NCBI GenBank assembly: GCA_964195005.1
Contig: CAXMOO010000017.1
Span: forward strand, 1-14,554
Source of the DNA: JAUXLW01 sp964195005
GTDB taxonomy: Bacteria; Actinomycetota; Acidimicrobiia; Spongiisociales; SHLN01
Direction of reading: 5' to 3'
DNA length: 14,554 nt
Shown here: positions 1 to 6,554 of the stretch, piece by piece
Numbering within the stretch: the first letter of the stretch is position 1
Layout: each line of letters begins with the position of its first letter
Notes under the pieces: generated by a model
Told to the model about the DNA's origin: nothing
What the model saw: the letters and a program-made list of their open reading frames with translations, nothing else
Database searches by the model: none
Translations under genes and position numbers: made by a program

Positions 1-87
1 GTCTTGAGCGAATGTAGCCATCCACGGCACGGCGAGATGGACTCGGAACTCGCCACTGGCTCGGCCACCGGAAAGCGGCGAGCAGGA

Positions 88-534
88 TTACAGCTTCAGT
101 GGCTTGATCGGGGCAAACACCAAACCCGGGTCATCGCGCCAGGCCTCGGGCTGCACGTCGATGTAGAGCTCGATCTCGTTGCCGTCCGGATCCTGGATAT
201 AAAGGCTGTGCGTCACGGTATGGTCGGAGGCGCCCAACACGGGCACCCCCGCCTCCTTCAACCGGGCGACGGCATCGCGCAGGTCATCGTCGCTCTCCCC
301 CACCTTGAGGCCGAAGTGGTACATACCCAGCCGCGGGGCGGCAGGCAAAGGCGCGGCCTGCCCACCCACTTCAATCAGCAGCAGTTCATGATGGGTCCGC
401 CCGGATGAGAAGCCGACCGCGGAGCCTCCGAGCTCTCCGACCTCCTTGAAACCGAGTACGTCGCGATAGAACTCGCGGGACCGCGCCAGATCACTGACGT
501 AGAGAACAACGTGCCCGAGCTCCTTGACCTCCAC
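88..534 (-). CDS. VOC (glyoxalase/dioxygenase superfamily) protein
   Basis: A 148-aa single-chain vicinal-oxygen-chelate protein with two beta-alpha-beta-beta-beta halves. The first begins GHVVLYVSDLARSREFYRDV (residues 7-26) and the second GMYHFGLKV (70-78). It ends with DPDGNEIELYIDV (115-127), a hallmark of glyoxalase and extradiol dioxygenase relatives. Likely metal ligands are His8, a Glu near residue 50, His73 and Glu122, a layout like bacterial glyoxalase I. The substrate cannot be read from the sequence; the C-terminal half looks more like catechol-dioxygenase-type VOC proteins than true glyoxalase I. The start is GTG, 2 nt after the TGA of the CoA-binding gene upstream on the same strand, so the two are probably co-transcribed and translationally coupled. 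Family call is firm, reaction unknown. Confidence 0.9.
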   Translation of the reverse strand: MEVKELGHVVLYVSDLARSREFYRDVLGFKEVGELGGSAVGFSSGRTHHELLLIEVGGQAAPLPAAPRLGMYHFGLKVGESDDDLRDAVARLKEAGVPVLGASDHTVTHSLYIQDPDGNEIELYIDVQPEAWRDDPGLVFAPIKPLKL

Positions 535-536
535 CG

Positions 537-932
537 TCAGGCCATGAGCCGGCTCTCAACCATGATGCAGGCGTTCGCCAGATAGTTGAAGCCGTTTTCT
601 TGAATAAACTCCATCACTTCGGGACTCTCGGCCCCGGGTTGAATAAAAACGTTCATCAGCCCCAGCTCGAGACACTGCTTCAGGACATGAAGCGTGAATC
701 GGGGCGGTATCACGAAGTTGACGATGGTGGGCGGCTCGGGAATGTCGGCCAGTCTGGCATAGGCCTTTTCCCCCTGCACGGTGTCCCGACGCGGGTTGAC
801 AGGGTAGACCCGGTAGCCCTTGCGCTTCAGATCGAGAAAAATGGTGTGGCCATACTTCGACTCGTTGTCGGAGGCACCGACAAGAGCGATCGTGGTGCCC
901 GGCTCCTCCAGCAGCGACAGAATATCTTGCAT
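537..932 (-). CDS. CoA-binding domain protein (YccU-like)
   Basis: The protein is about 131 aa if it starts at the ATG at 932. I chose this start because AAGGAGACC lies directly upstream on the minus strand and the family normally begins close to here; a longer in-frame version would start at 989. It is a small Rossmann-fold protein of the CoA-binding type: IALVGASDNESKYGH carries the nucleotide-binding glycine region, followed by GYRVYPVNPR and then VNFVIPP and VFIQPGAES. These match the stand-alone CoA-binding family (the domain also seen at the start of succinyl-CoA synthetase alpha). The precise cellular role of these small proteins is not established. It is first in a two-gene unit with the VOC gene and divergent from the tad-like genes. 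Confidence 0.9.
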   Translation of the reverse strand: MQDILSLLEEPGTTIALVGASDNESKYGHTIFLDLKRKGYRVYPVNPRRDTVQGEKAYARLADIPEPPTIVNFVIPPRFTLHVLKQCLELGLMNVFIQPGAESPEVMEFIQENGFNYLANACIMVESRLMA

Positions 933-1004
933 GGTCTCCTTCAACCCCGAGGTTACGGCGAACCTTCCACAAGCCGGAGAACGTCGCAAGTGACCACCAG
1001 GAAA

Positions 1005-1020
1005 TAGTCACTGGTGACTA
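1005..1020. promoter_or_regulatory. Palindrome TAGTCAC-TG-GTGACTA in divergent intergenic region
   Basis: A perfect 7-bp inverted repeat with a 2-bp centre lies between the CoA-binding gene (minus) and the first TadE-like gene (plus). Its position and symmetry suit a dimeric repressor operator. A related palindrome, TAGTGGTCACTA, occurs at 7992-8003. No regulator is identified. Confidence 0.35.
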
Positions 1021-1031
1021 GTCCCTTTGTA

Positions 1032-1046
1032 ACCACTTTTTGTGGT
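1032..1046. promoter_or_regulatory. Small inverted repeat ACCAC-TTTTT-GTGGT upstream of the tad-like genes
   Basis: A 5-bp stem with a T5 loop sits about 55 nt before the first TadE-like start codon and just upstream of a possible -10 box (TACTCT, 1055-1060). It could be an operator half-site pair over the -35 region or a weak hairpin. No good -35 box is visible, so the promoter itself is uncertain. Confidence 0.3.
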
Positions 1047-1101
1047 CATGCCACTACTCTCTGCGGTCTAAGTCGGTTCAGGGTCAAAGCAAGGGGTCGA
1101 A

Positions 1102-1578
1102 ATGGCTCAGAAGAAGGAACGAGGGGCCACGATGGTGGAACTTGCCCTGGCCCTTCCCTTGACTCTGATCCTGCTCCTCGGTGCAGTCGAAGCCGCCCGG
1201 TACGTCTCCCTCCAGCAGGCGGTCTCCACCGCCAGCCGGGAAGCTGCCAGGTACGGATCCACCACCGGCATGGGTGCGGCCGGCGTCCCCCACTACGTCG
1301 ACTGCGGCGAAATCCGCGACGTAGCCCAGGATGTGACCCCGGTCGGCCTCGACCCCACTTCCATCGAGATCGGTTACGACAGCGGCCCGGCCACCGTGAT
1401 CGGTGCCTGGTGCAACGATGTCGGCCCCTACCCCGATCCCAGCTTGATCGCCAGGGGCGACCGCATCGTGGTGACCGTTAGCCATTCTTACGAGTCGGCT
1501 CTCCCGTTCTTTGGCGATTTCTTGAGCGGTACGGTGAGTGCCACCGATCACCGCAGCATCTGGAAGGCCGAATCGTGA
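1102..1578 (+). CDS. TadE-like pseudopilin
   Basis: A 158-aa protein with a short basic leader, then RGATMVELALALPLTLILLL. Gly8 followed by a Glu at +5 (Glu13) and a long hydrophobic stretch is the class-III (Flp/Tad) prepilin-peptidase cleavage pattern, so it is probably processed after Gly8 and held in the membrane by its N-terminal helix. GAVEAARYVSLQQAVSTASREAARYG (residues 27-52) is the typical TadE continuation. The rest is an extracytoplasmic domain with two Cys residues. The upstream AAGGGG supports the ATG start. It is the first gene of a three-gene unit: its stop codon overlaps the next start (GTGA). TadE proteins are minor pilins needed for Flp pilus biogenesis, but no Tad ATPase, platform protein or Flp pilin is in this window. 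Confidence 0.85.
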   Translation: MAQKKERGATMVELALALPLTLILLLGAVEAARYVSLQQAVSTASREAARYGSTTGMGAAGVPHYVDCGEIRDVAQDVTPVGLDPTSIEIGYDSGPATVIGAWCNDVGPYPDPSLIARGDRIVVTVSHSYESALPFFGDFLSGTVSATDHRSIWKAES

Positions 1579-1973
1579 GGGGGGACCGCGGCGCTTCAAC
1601 GGTCGAGTTAGCGTTCGTCGCTCCGCTCTTGTTTGTTCTTGCTCTGGGCATAGTGGATTTCGGGCGGGCCCTGAGCTTCAAGATCGCCATCAGCGATGCC
1701 GCCCAGGAGGGACTGAACTATGCCTCTTACGAACCGGACGATCCCACCGGAACCGTGCAGAGGGTGCTGTTTAGCACCACCGACCCCAAGCTTGACGCCG
1801 GCAACGTTTCGGTCATTTGCCTCACCGAGCCCGGCGACCATGTCGCAGTCAAGGTTGACTACGAAATCGAGCTCCTGACGCCATTCATCGCCGAGATGTT
1901 TGGCGGTACGGTGCCCATCTCTTCCACGGCGGTTGGTGAGACGTTTACGGAGGCGCCATGCATCGATTCATGA
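1575..1973 (+). CDS. TadE-like pseudopilin (second copy)
   Basis: A 132-aa protein that starts at a GTG overlapping the preceding TGA by 4 nt (GTGA), which indicates translational coupling. The N-terminus DRGASTVELAFVAPLLFVLA repeats the prepilin pattern, with Gly6 and Glu11 (+5), then a single membrane helix and DFGRALSFKIAISDAAQEGLNYAS, the standard TadE-like helix. The remaining region is a small extracellular domain with two Cys residues. It is related to the preceding gene in layout but diverged in sequence, so the pair may be two minor pilins that work together. The last 16 nt overlap the start of the TadG-like gene. Confidence 0.83.
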   Translation: MRGDRGASTVELAFVAPLLFVLALGIVDFGRALSFKIAISDAAQEGLNYASYEPDDPTGTVQRVLFSTTDPKLDAGNVSVICLTEPGDHVAVKVDYEIELLTPFIAEMFGGTVPISSTAVGETFTEAPCIDS

Positions 1974-3193
1974 CCTTGCTGGAGCGCGATGAGGAGGGAG
2001 TGGCTCTCGTCGTCGTCGCATTCTCGATGTTCATGCTCATGGCAGTCGCCACTCTGGCGATCGACGGCGGCCTGGTTCACACCGATCGTCGCCAAGCACA
2101 GAACGTGGCCGATAATGCCTCGCTGGCAGCCGCCTGGGCAATTTGCGAGGGACGGGACCCGACTACAGCGGCTCTCACCACGGCTGCCGCCAACGGATTC
2201 GACAACGACGGCGTTAGCAACACCGTGAACGTCACAGACCTCGGAGACAACCGGGCCCTGGTTGAGATCACCGGCAGCCGCGATGCCCAATTCGGCCAGG
2301 CCATCGGGACTGAGACCCTCGAAGTCGCCGCTGAGGCCATCGCCGCCTGCACGTCGTACAGAGGCGCGGACGCCATTCCCTTCGGATCCCCCCCGAGCGG
2401 ATTCGACGGCGGCCTCCAGAACGAGAACCCGTGCGGCCTGAACTCCGGCAACTGCGGGCGGCTCTACTCGCTGCGCCTCGATGGATACGGGGACGTTGGC
2501 GAGGACACTCGCAAGAACATCGCCTACGGCACTGATCGCCTGCTGATGCCCTGGGTGAAAGGCAACGAGTACGTCAACTGCTCAACCACGTTCAGGGTGG
2601 AGTGCAACGTGCTGCCTTCCAACACCGGCGTTTCGGCCGGACAATTGGGAGACGGGTTCCTCGAGCGCTTGAGCGACATAGACGGTGCCGACAGGACCTT
2701 CTTTTACAAGGGCTCCGAGTACAACGCCGACCTTCTGGAGCACGTGCTCGGCGACGATGCCACCGCTACCAGCTTGTCAACTTTCGTCAAACCGCCAGCC
2801 GCCTGGGATGAAGGAATCCATGGCCCCTGGAAAGGGGCCGACCTCACCAACCACTACTGGATTGAGGGCACCATCGAGAAATGCGATTCCCCCCGTCTGG
2901 CCAGCATCGTCATCGTGACCCACGACATGGACTACGACCCGGCCAGCTACAAGAGTGGTCAGCCCTACCCGGACCCGTGGCCCAACGGGAGTCAAGACAT
3001 GAAAGTGCTCGGGCACTACTACATCTACATCGCCGACCCCGACAGCGCCGACGACTTCATCGGGAGTGGCAACCTAAAGCAGGCTTCGGCCAAGGTTCTC
3101 TGGATGGATCCCGAAGCCAAGTGCGCCAACGGGTCGCCTCCCGGCCCTTCGGCGACCAACCCTCCGATCCTCGAAGTCTCCCTCGACTCCTGA
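1958..3193 (+). CDS. TadG-like protein with N-terminal Tad helix
   Basis: A 411-aa protein. Residues 10-38 form RDEEG followed by a hydrophobic helix ending LAIDGG, and then DRRQAQNVADNASLAAAWAI (43-62). This is the signature of the TadE/G-like N-terminal domain of TadG and related secreted proteins (xxDGGxxxxDRRxxQxxADxASLAAA). The C-terminal ~280 residues are extracytoplasmic, Cys-containing and Asp/Asn-rich; I do not recognise a known domain there and see no clear von Willebrand A metal site. CGGAGG (1948-1953) lies 4 nt before the ATG, and the gene overlaps the second TadE-like gene by 16 nt, so the trio is one operon. It probably acts at the cell surface or in pilus anchoring. Its stop codon lies inside a tandem 16-bp duplication. 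Confidence 0.8.
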   Translation: MHRFMTLLERDEEGVALVVVAFSMFMLMAVATLAIDGGLVHTDRRQAQNVADNASLAAAWAICEGRDPTTAALTTAAANGFDNDGVSNTVNVTDLGDNRALVEITGSRDAQFGQAIGTETLEVAAEAIAACTSYRGADAIPFGSPPSGFDGGLQNENPCGLNSGNCGRLYSLRLDGYGDVGEDTRKNIAYGTDRLLMPWVKGNEYVNCSTTFRVECNVLPSNTGVSAGQLGDGFLERLSDIDGADRTFFYKGSEYNADLLEHVLGDDATATSLSTFVKPPAAWDEGIHGPWKGADLTNHYWIEGTIEKCDSPRLASIVIVTHDMDYDPASYKSGQPYPDPWPNGSQDMKVLGHYYIYIADPDSADDFIGSGNLKQASAKVLWMDPEAKCANGSPPGPSATNPPILEVSLDS

Positions 3194-3220
3194 GCGAGCC
3201 TTCCCCTGAGCGAGCCTTCC
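3189..3220 (+). repeat. Perfect 16-bp tandem duplication at the TadG-like stop codon
   Basis: CCTGAGCGAGCCTTCC occurs twice back to back (3189-3204 and 3205-3220). The first copy contains the TGA stop of the TadG-like gene. This looks like a recent slippage duplication, and it makes no difference to the protein. Confidence 0.9.
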
Positions 3221-3244
3221 ACCGGCCCCGCGGTCCGACCAGCC

Positions 3245-3250
3245 TAGAGT
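3245..3250 (+). promoter_or_regulatory. -10 box TAGAGT for a leaderless nucleoside hydrolase mRNA
   Basis: TAGAGT fits TANNNT and ends 6 nt before the GTG start at 3257, so transcription would begin at or next to the start codon. No Shine-Dalgarno sequence is present. No convincing -35 box is seen. Confidence 0.5.
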
Positions 3251-3256
3251 CGGCCC

Positions 3257-4189
3257 GTGGCGCGCAAGATCATCATCGACACCGACCCCGGCCAGGACGA
3301 TGCCGTGGCTCTGCTCCTGGCACTGGCCTCACCGGACGAGCTCGAGGTCCTTGGAATCACCTCCGTAGCCGGAAATGTGCCGCTCGAGCTGACGACCCGC
3401 AACGCTCTAATGGTGGCCGAGCTGGCAGGCAGAACCAACGTGCCCGTCTACGCCGGATGCGACGGTCCCACTGTGCGGCCGCTGATCACAGCCGAGTATG
3501 TGCACGGCGTCAGCGGCATCGACGGCGCCGACCTGCCGGACCCGACAACGGTGCCCGCCGACGGCCACGCCGTTGATTTCCAAATCGAGACCGTGATGGG
3601 CAACGAGGTAACAACCCTGTGCACGCTGGGGCCGCTGACCAACATCGCGGTGGCCCTCGAGAGGGAGCCGGCGATTGCGTCGCGAGTCGATGAGCTTGTG
3701 CTGATGGGAGGAGGGTTCTTCGAAGGAGGCAACACCACCCCCGCGGCAGAGTTCAACATCCTGGTGGACCCTGAGGCGGCGGCCGCCGTCTTCACCAGCG
3801 GTATTCCCCTGGTGATGATGCCTCTCGACGTCACCCACAAGGCGCTGACCTCGCGAGCCCATGTCGAAGCATTCCGGGAATTAGGCAATGCGGCCGGCGT
3901 TTCGGTTGCCGGAATGCTCGAGTTCATGGAACGCTTCGACATGGAGAGGTATGGGATCGACGGTGGGCCGCTCCATGATCCCTGCGTCATCGCCTACCTT
4001 CTCGAACCGGAGCTCTTCTCCGGACGGGACTGCTACGTCGCCATCGAAACAGAGTCTGAGCTGACCATGGGAATGACGGTGGTCGACTGGTGGCGGCTGA
4101 CGGACAACGAGCCCAACTGCCTCGTCATGAACCAGATTGACAACGACGGGTTCTTCCGGCTCCTCACCGAGCGAATCGGACGTCTCTGA
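3257..4189 (+). CDS. Nucleoside hydrolase (inosine-uridine preferring type)
   Basis: A 310-aa enzyme that hydrolyses the N-glycosidic bond of nucleosides to ribose and free base, probably cytosolic (no signal peptide). The family's calcium-binding aspartate cluster DTDPGQDDA is at residues 8-16. LGPLTNIAVALERE, a FNILVDPEAA segment and GPLHDPC (His240-Asp241) are the remaining family hallmarks, with Asp241 as the expected last metal ligand. The length matches the family. The exact base preference cannot be told. The GTG start is supported by a -10 box 6 nt upstream and by the DTDPGxDD motif being so close to the N-terminus. It is convergent with the DJ-1/PfpI gene, 16 nt apart. It probably functions in nucleoside salvage. 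Confidence 0.93.
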   Translation: MARKIIIDTDPGQDDAVALLLALASPDELEVLGITSVAGNVPLELTTRNALMVAELAGRTNVPVYAGCDGPTVRPLITAEYVHGVSGIDGADLPDPTTVPADGHAVDFQIETVMGNEVTTLCTLGPLTNIAVALEREPAIASRVDELVLMGGGFFEGGNTTPAAEFNILVDPEAAAAVFTSGIPLVMMPLDVTHKALTSRAHVEAFRELGNAAGVSVAGMLEFMERFDMERYGIDGGPLHDPCVIAYLLEPELFSGRDCYVAIETESELTMGMTVVDWWRLTDNEPNCLVMNQIDNDGFFRLLTERIGRL

Positions 4190-4205
4190 CCCGGAGCGAA
4201 GCGTC

Positions 4206-4799
4206 CTAAACCGGAGGCTGCGGGTCGTATTGGATATAGCGGCGGACCTGGCGAGCCCGTTCCTCCGACTTGAGCCTGACGATCAGATGAAGCGCCATGT
4301 CGATTCCCGCCGAGACTCCCGCGGCGGTGATGATCGCCCCGTTGTCGACAAATCGATCGTCAGGCCGAACCTCGACGTCATCTCCCAGATCGGACAACAT
4401 GTCAAGACTGCCCCAGTGGGTGGTGGCCGCCAGGCCGTCAAGCAGCCCGACATCGGCCAGCACCAGCGAGCCGGTGCAAACGCTGGTGACGATTTCGGCT
4501 CGCTTCGCCACCCCCCGGAGCCATTCGCTGATCTCGGGATTACCCAGATGGGCCCTGGTCCCCCGCCCGCCCGGATACACCAGCACGTCCAGCTCCGGCA
4601 TCGTCGCCCAGCTGTGATCGGGAATCACTTGCAGACCCTTGGCACAGCTCACCGTATCCTGTGACTGAGCGAACGTGAAGACCTCGATGTCATCTTCAGG
4701 GTGATTTTGCGCCCAGGCCGACAACACCTCCCACGGTCCGGCCCAGTCGAGCTCCTCCGCCCCATCGAACAGGAACAAACCAATAGTGGTACTCATCAT
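4206..4799 (-). CDS. DJ-1/PfpI family protein, isonitrile-hydratase-like
   Basis: About 197 aa. It begins TTIGLFLFDGAEELDWAGPWEVL, which matches the N-terminus of isonitrile hydratase-like and AraC-associated DJ-1 proteins. The nucleophile elbow is at SVCTGSLVLADVGLLDGL (Cys108 by the start at 4799), followed by TTHWGSLD with His128 as the likely catalytic partner. There is no C-terminal AraC helix-turn-helix, so it is a stand-alone enzyme-type member. Substrates of this subgroup vary, and isonitrile hydration is only the nearest known activity. Two ATGs are adjacent (4799 and 4796), and an in-frame GTG lies at 4814; no clear ribosome binding site decides between them. It is divergent from the aminotransferase gene, with a 54-nt shared intergenic region. 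Confidence 0.88.
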   Translation of the reverse strand: MMSTTIGLFLFDGAEELDWAGPWEVLSAWAQNHPEDDIEVFTFAQSQDTVSCAKGLQVIPDHSWATMPELDVLVYPGGRGTRAHLGNPEISEWLRGVAKRAEIVTSVCTGSLVLADVGLLDGLAATTHWGSLDMLSDLGDDVEVRPDDRFVDNGAIITAAGVSAGIDMALHLIVRLKSEERARQVRRYIQYDPQPPV

Positions 4800-4801
4800 T
4801 C

Positions 4802-4812
4802 GCCAGTCTGGC
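4802..4812. promoter_or_regulatory. Inverted repeat GCCAG-T-CTGGC between divergent genes
   Basis: A perfect 5-bp inverted repeat lies directly upstream of the DJ-1/PfpI start and about 40 nt upstream of the aminotransferase start. It could be a shared operator, but it is short and may be chance. Confidence 0.25.
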
Positions 4813-4839
4813 ACGCCATACCGCGGTCGCTACTGTCGG

Positions 4840-4845
4840 TATGCT
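4840..4845 (+). promoter_or_regulatory. -10 box TATGCT for the aminotransferase gene
   Basis: TATGCT ends 8 nt before the ATG at 4854, which leaves at most a 1-2 nt leader. This decides in favour of 4854 rather than the in-frame upstream start at 4701, which would run back through the divergent DJ-1 gene. Confidence 0.5.
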
Positions 4846-4853
4846 CATTGGCG

Positions 4854-6545
4854 ATGGCTGATAACAGTTCCCCTTCTTCTGGGGAAATACTCATTGAGAC
4901 TGTTCGCGATTCGGTAATAGGTAAAGATGAGGCGGTGTCCGGTCCGTACGGCCCACGCCGTCTGACGTACGCCGACTACACGGCGTCTGGGCGCTCCCTC
5001 TCACTAATCGAAGACTTCATTCGTGACGAGGTGCTCCCGCTTTATGCCAACACCCACACCGAGTCGTCGGGCACCGGGCTGCAAACCACACGGTTTCGCG
5101 AAGACGCCCGCAGCATCATTCGCCGGTGCGTAGGCGCAACGGATGAGCACGTGGTGTTGTTTTGTGGCTCGGGCAGCACTGGAGCGGTCGACAAGCTCAT
5201 CGCTGTGCTCAACCTGCGCCTCCCGGCCGACCTTGACGCCCGGTACGGCCTCATTTCCCAGATCCCCGAAGCCGAGCGCCCGGTTGTGTTCATCGGCCCG
5301 TATGAGCATCACTCCAACGAGTTGCCGTGGCGGGAGTCTATTGCCGATGTGGTGCGGATTCCCGAGGACGCCGACGGCCACATCGACCTCGAACGGCTCG
5401 AGGCGGAGCTGGTCCGTTACGCCGCCCGGCCACTGAAGATCGGGAGCTTCTCGGCCGCCTCAAATGTCACCGGCATCATCTCCAACACTCACGCCATTGC
5501 CCGCCTGCTGCACGAGCACGGGGCTCTCTCGTTTTGGGATTTCGCCGCCGCCGCCCCCTATGTATCCATTGATATGAACGGCTCCCATGACGGCGCCTCA
5601 TACATGGACGCGATTGTCTTATCGCCGCACAAGCTCATCGGGGGCCCCGGCACGCCCGGACTTCTTGTGGCTCGCCAAGAACTCTTCCAGAACACTGTGC
5701 CCGCCGTGGTCGGCGGCGGAACCGTGTCCTACGTCATTGCGACCGAGCACCATTACCTGACTGATATCGAGCATCGGGAAGAGGGTGGCACCCCTGCCAT
5801 CATCGAATCGATTCGGGCTGGCCTCGTTTTCCAACTCAAGGAAGCGGTCGGCACCAAACTGATTCGTTCCCGGGAGGAGAGCTTCATTCATCGCGCTATC
5901 GCCCGGTGGCAAGCCCACCCCCACGTTGAAGTCCTCGGCAACCCCGACGCGGAGCGTCTCTCCATCGTGTCCTTTGAAATAAGGTTCGGGGACCGCTATT
6001 TGCATCACAACTATGTAGTGGCACTCCTCAACGACCTCTTTGGGATTCAGACCCGGGGGGGATGCTCTTGCGCCGGACCCTACGGGCACGGGCTACTCGG
6101 CATCGACCTGGAGACTTCCCACCAGATCCAAGCCGAGGTCATCCACGGCTGCGAGGGAATCAAGCCGGGTTGGGTGCGCCTCAATTTCAACTACTTCATT
6201 TCCGAGGAAACCTTCGAGTTCATCGTACGGGCGGTGGAACTGGTGGCCGACCGTGGCTGGTGCTTGCTCCCCTACTACACCTTCGATCCCGACAACGCCC
6301 TCTGGCGGCACAGGGACGGCCTGTCTGCCCCGCCCCTCACCCTGCACGATATTCATTACGAGGCCGGTGAGCTCAAATACCCGCATCGGAGGACCAGCGG
6401 TGGCAAGACGGCATTGGCCGACTACCTCGAAGCCGCCGAACGAATCTTCGACGAGGCCGAGGCGTCAAGCCCTACCGTGGAGCACGTTGAGCTTGGCGAG
6501 GGCTTCGAAGAGCTGCGTTGGTTCCCGATGCCCGAGGAGCTCTGA
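4854..6545 (+). CDS. Class-V aminotransferase fold PLP enzyme, SufS/selenocysteine-lyase-like
   Basis: A 563-aa pyridoxal-phosphate enzyme. The cofactor region includes FCGSGSTGAVDKL (phosphate-binding loop), SFWDFAAAAPYVSIDM (the Asp that contacts the ring nitrogen) and SPHKLIGGPGTPGLL, with Lys260 as the Schiff-base lysine. RGGCSCAGPYGHGLLG places Cys404 and Cys406 where SufS-type cysteine desulfurases carry the persulfide Cys (HCA/CCA-P loop), so it may desulfurate cysteine or a related substrate. It is longer than typical SufS (about 400 aa), with an extra C-terminal segment of over 100 residues. No SufE/SufU, Fe-S assembly or selenium genes are nearby, so the substrate is open. It is convergent with the nucleotidase gene, 9 nt apart. 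Confidence 0.88.
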   Translation: MADNSSPSSGEILIETVRDSVIGKDEAVSGPYGPRRLTYADYTASGRSLSLIEDFIRDEVLPLYANTHTESSGTGLQTTRFREDARSIIRRCVGATDEHVVLFCGSGSTGAVDKLIAVLNLRLPADLDARYGLISQIPEAERPVVFIGPYEHHSNELPWRESIADVVRIPEDADGHIDLERLEAELVRYAARPLKIGSFSAASNVTGIISNTHAIARLLHEHGALSFWDFAAAAPYVSIDMNGSHDGASYMDAIVLSPHKLIGGPGTPGLLVARQELFQNTVPAVVGGGTVSYVIATEHHYLTDIEHREEGGTPAIIESIRAGLVFQLKEAVGTKLIRSREESFIHRAIARWQAHPHVEVLGNPDAERLSIVSFEIRFGDRYLHHNYVVALLNDLFGIQTRGGCSCAGPYGHGLLGIDLETSHQIQAEVIHGCEGIKPGWVRLNFNYFISEETFEFIVRAVELVADRGWCLLPYYTFDPDNALWRHRDGLSAPPLTLHDIHYEAGELKYPHRRTSGGKTALADYLEAAERIFDEAEASSPTVEHVELGEGFEELRWFPMPEEL

Positions 6546-6554
6546 GCGCACTAC

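Noticed and set aside
1..87. A possible minus-strand gene start (ATG at 21, reading MATFAQD off the edge).
   Set aside because: Only seven codons are visible, with no SD or -10 box at the right distance, so nothing supports it as a gene.
4701..4853. An N-terminal extension of the aminotransferase starting at 4701.
   Set aside because: It would read antisense through the DJ-1/PfpI gene, its residues do not look like the family, and a -10 box sits just before the ATG at 4854.
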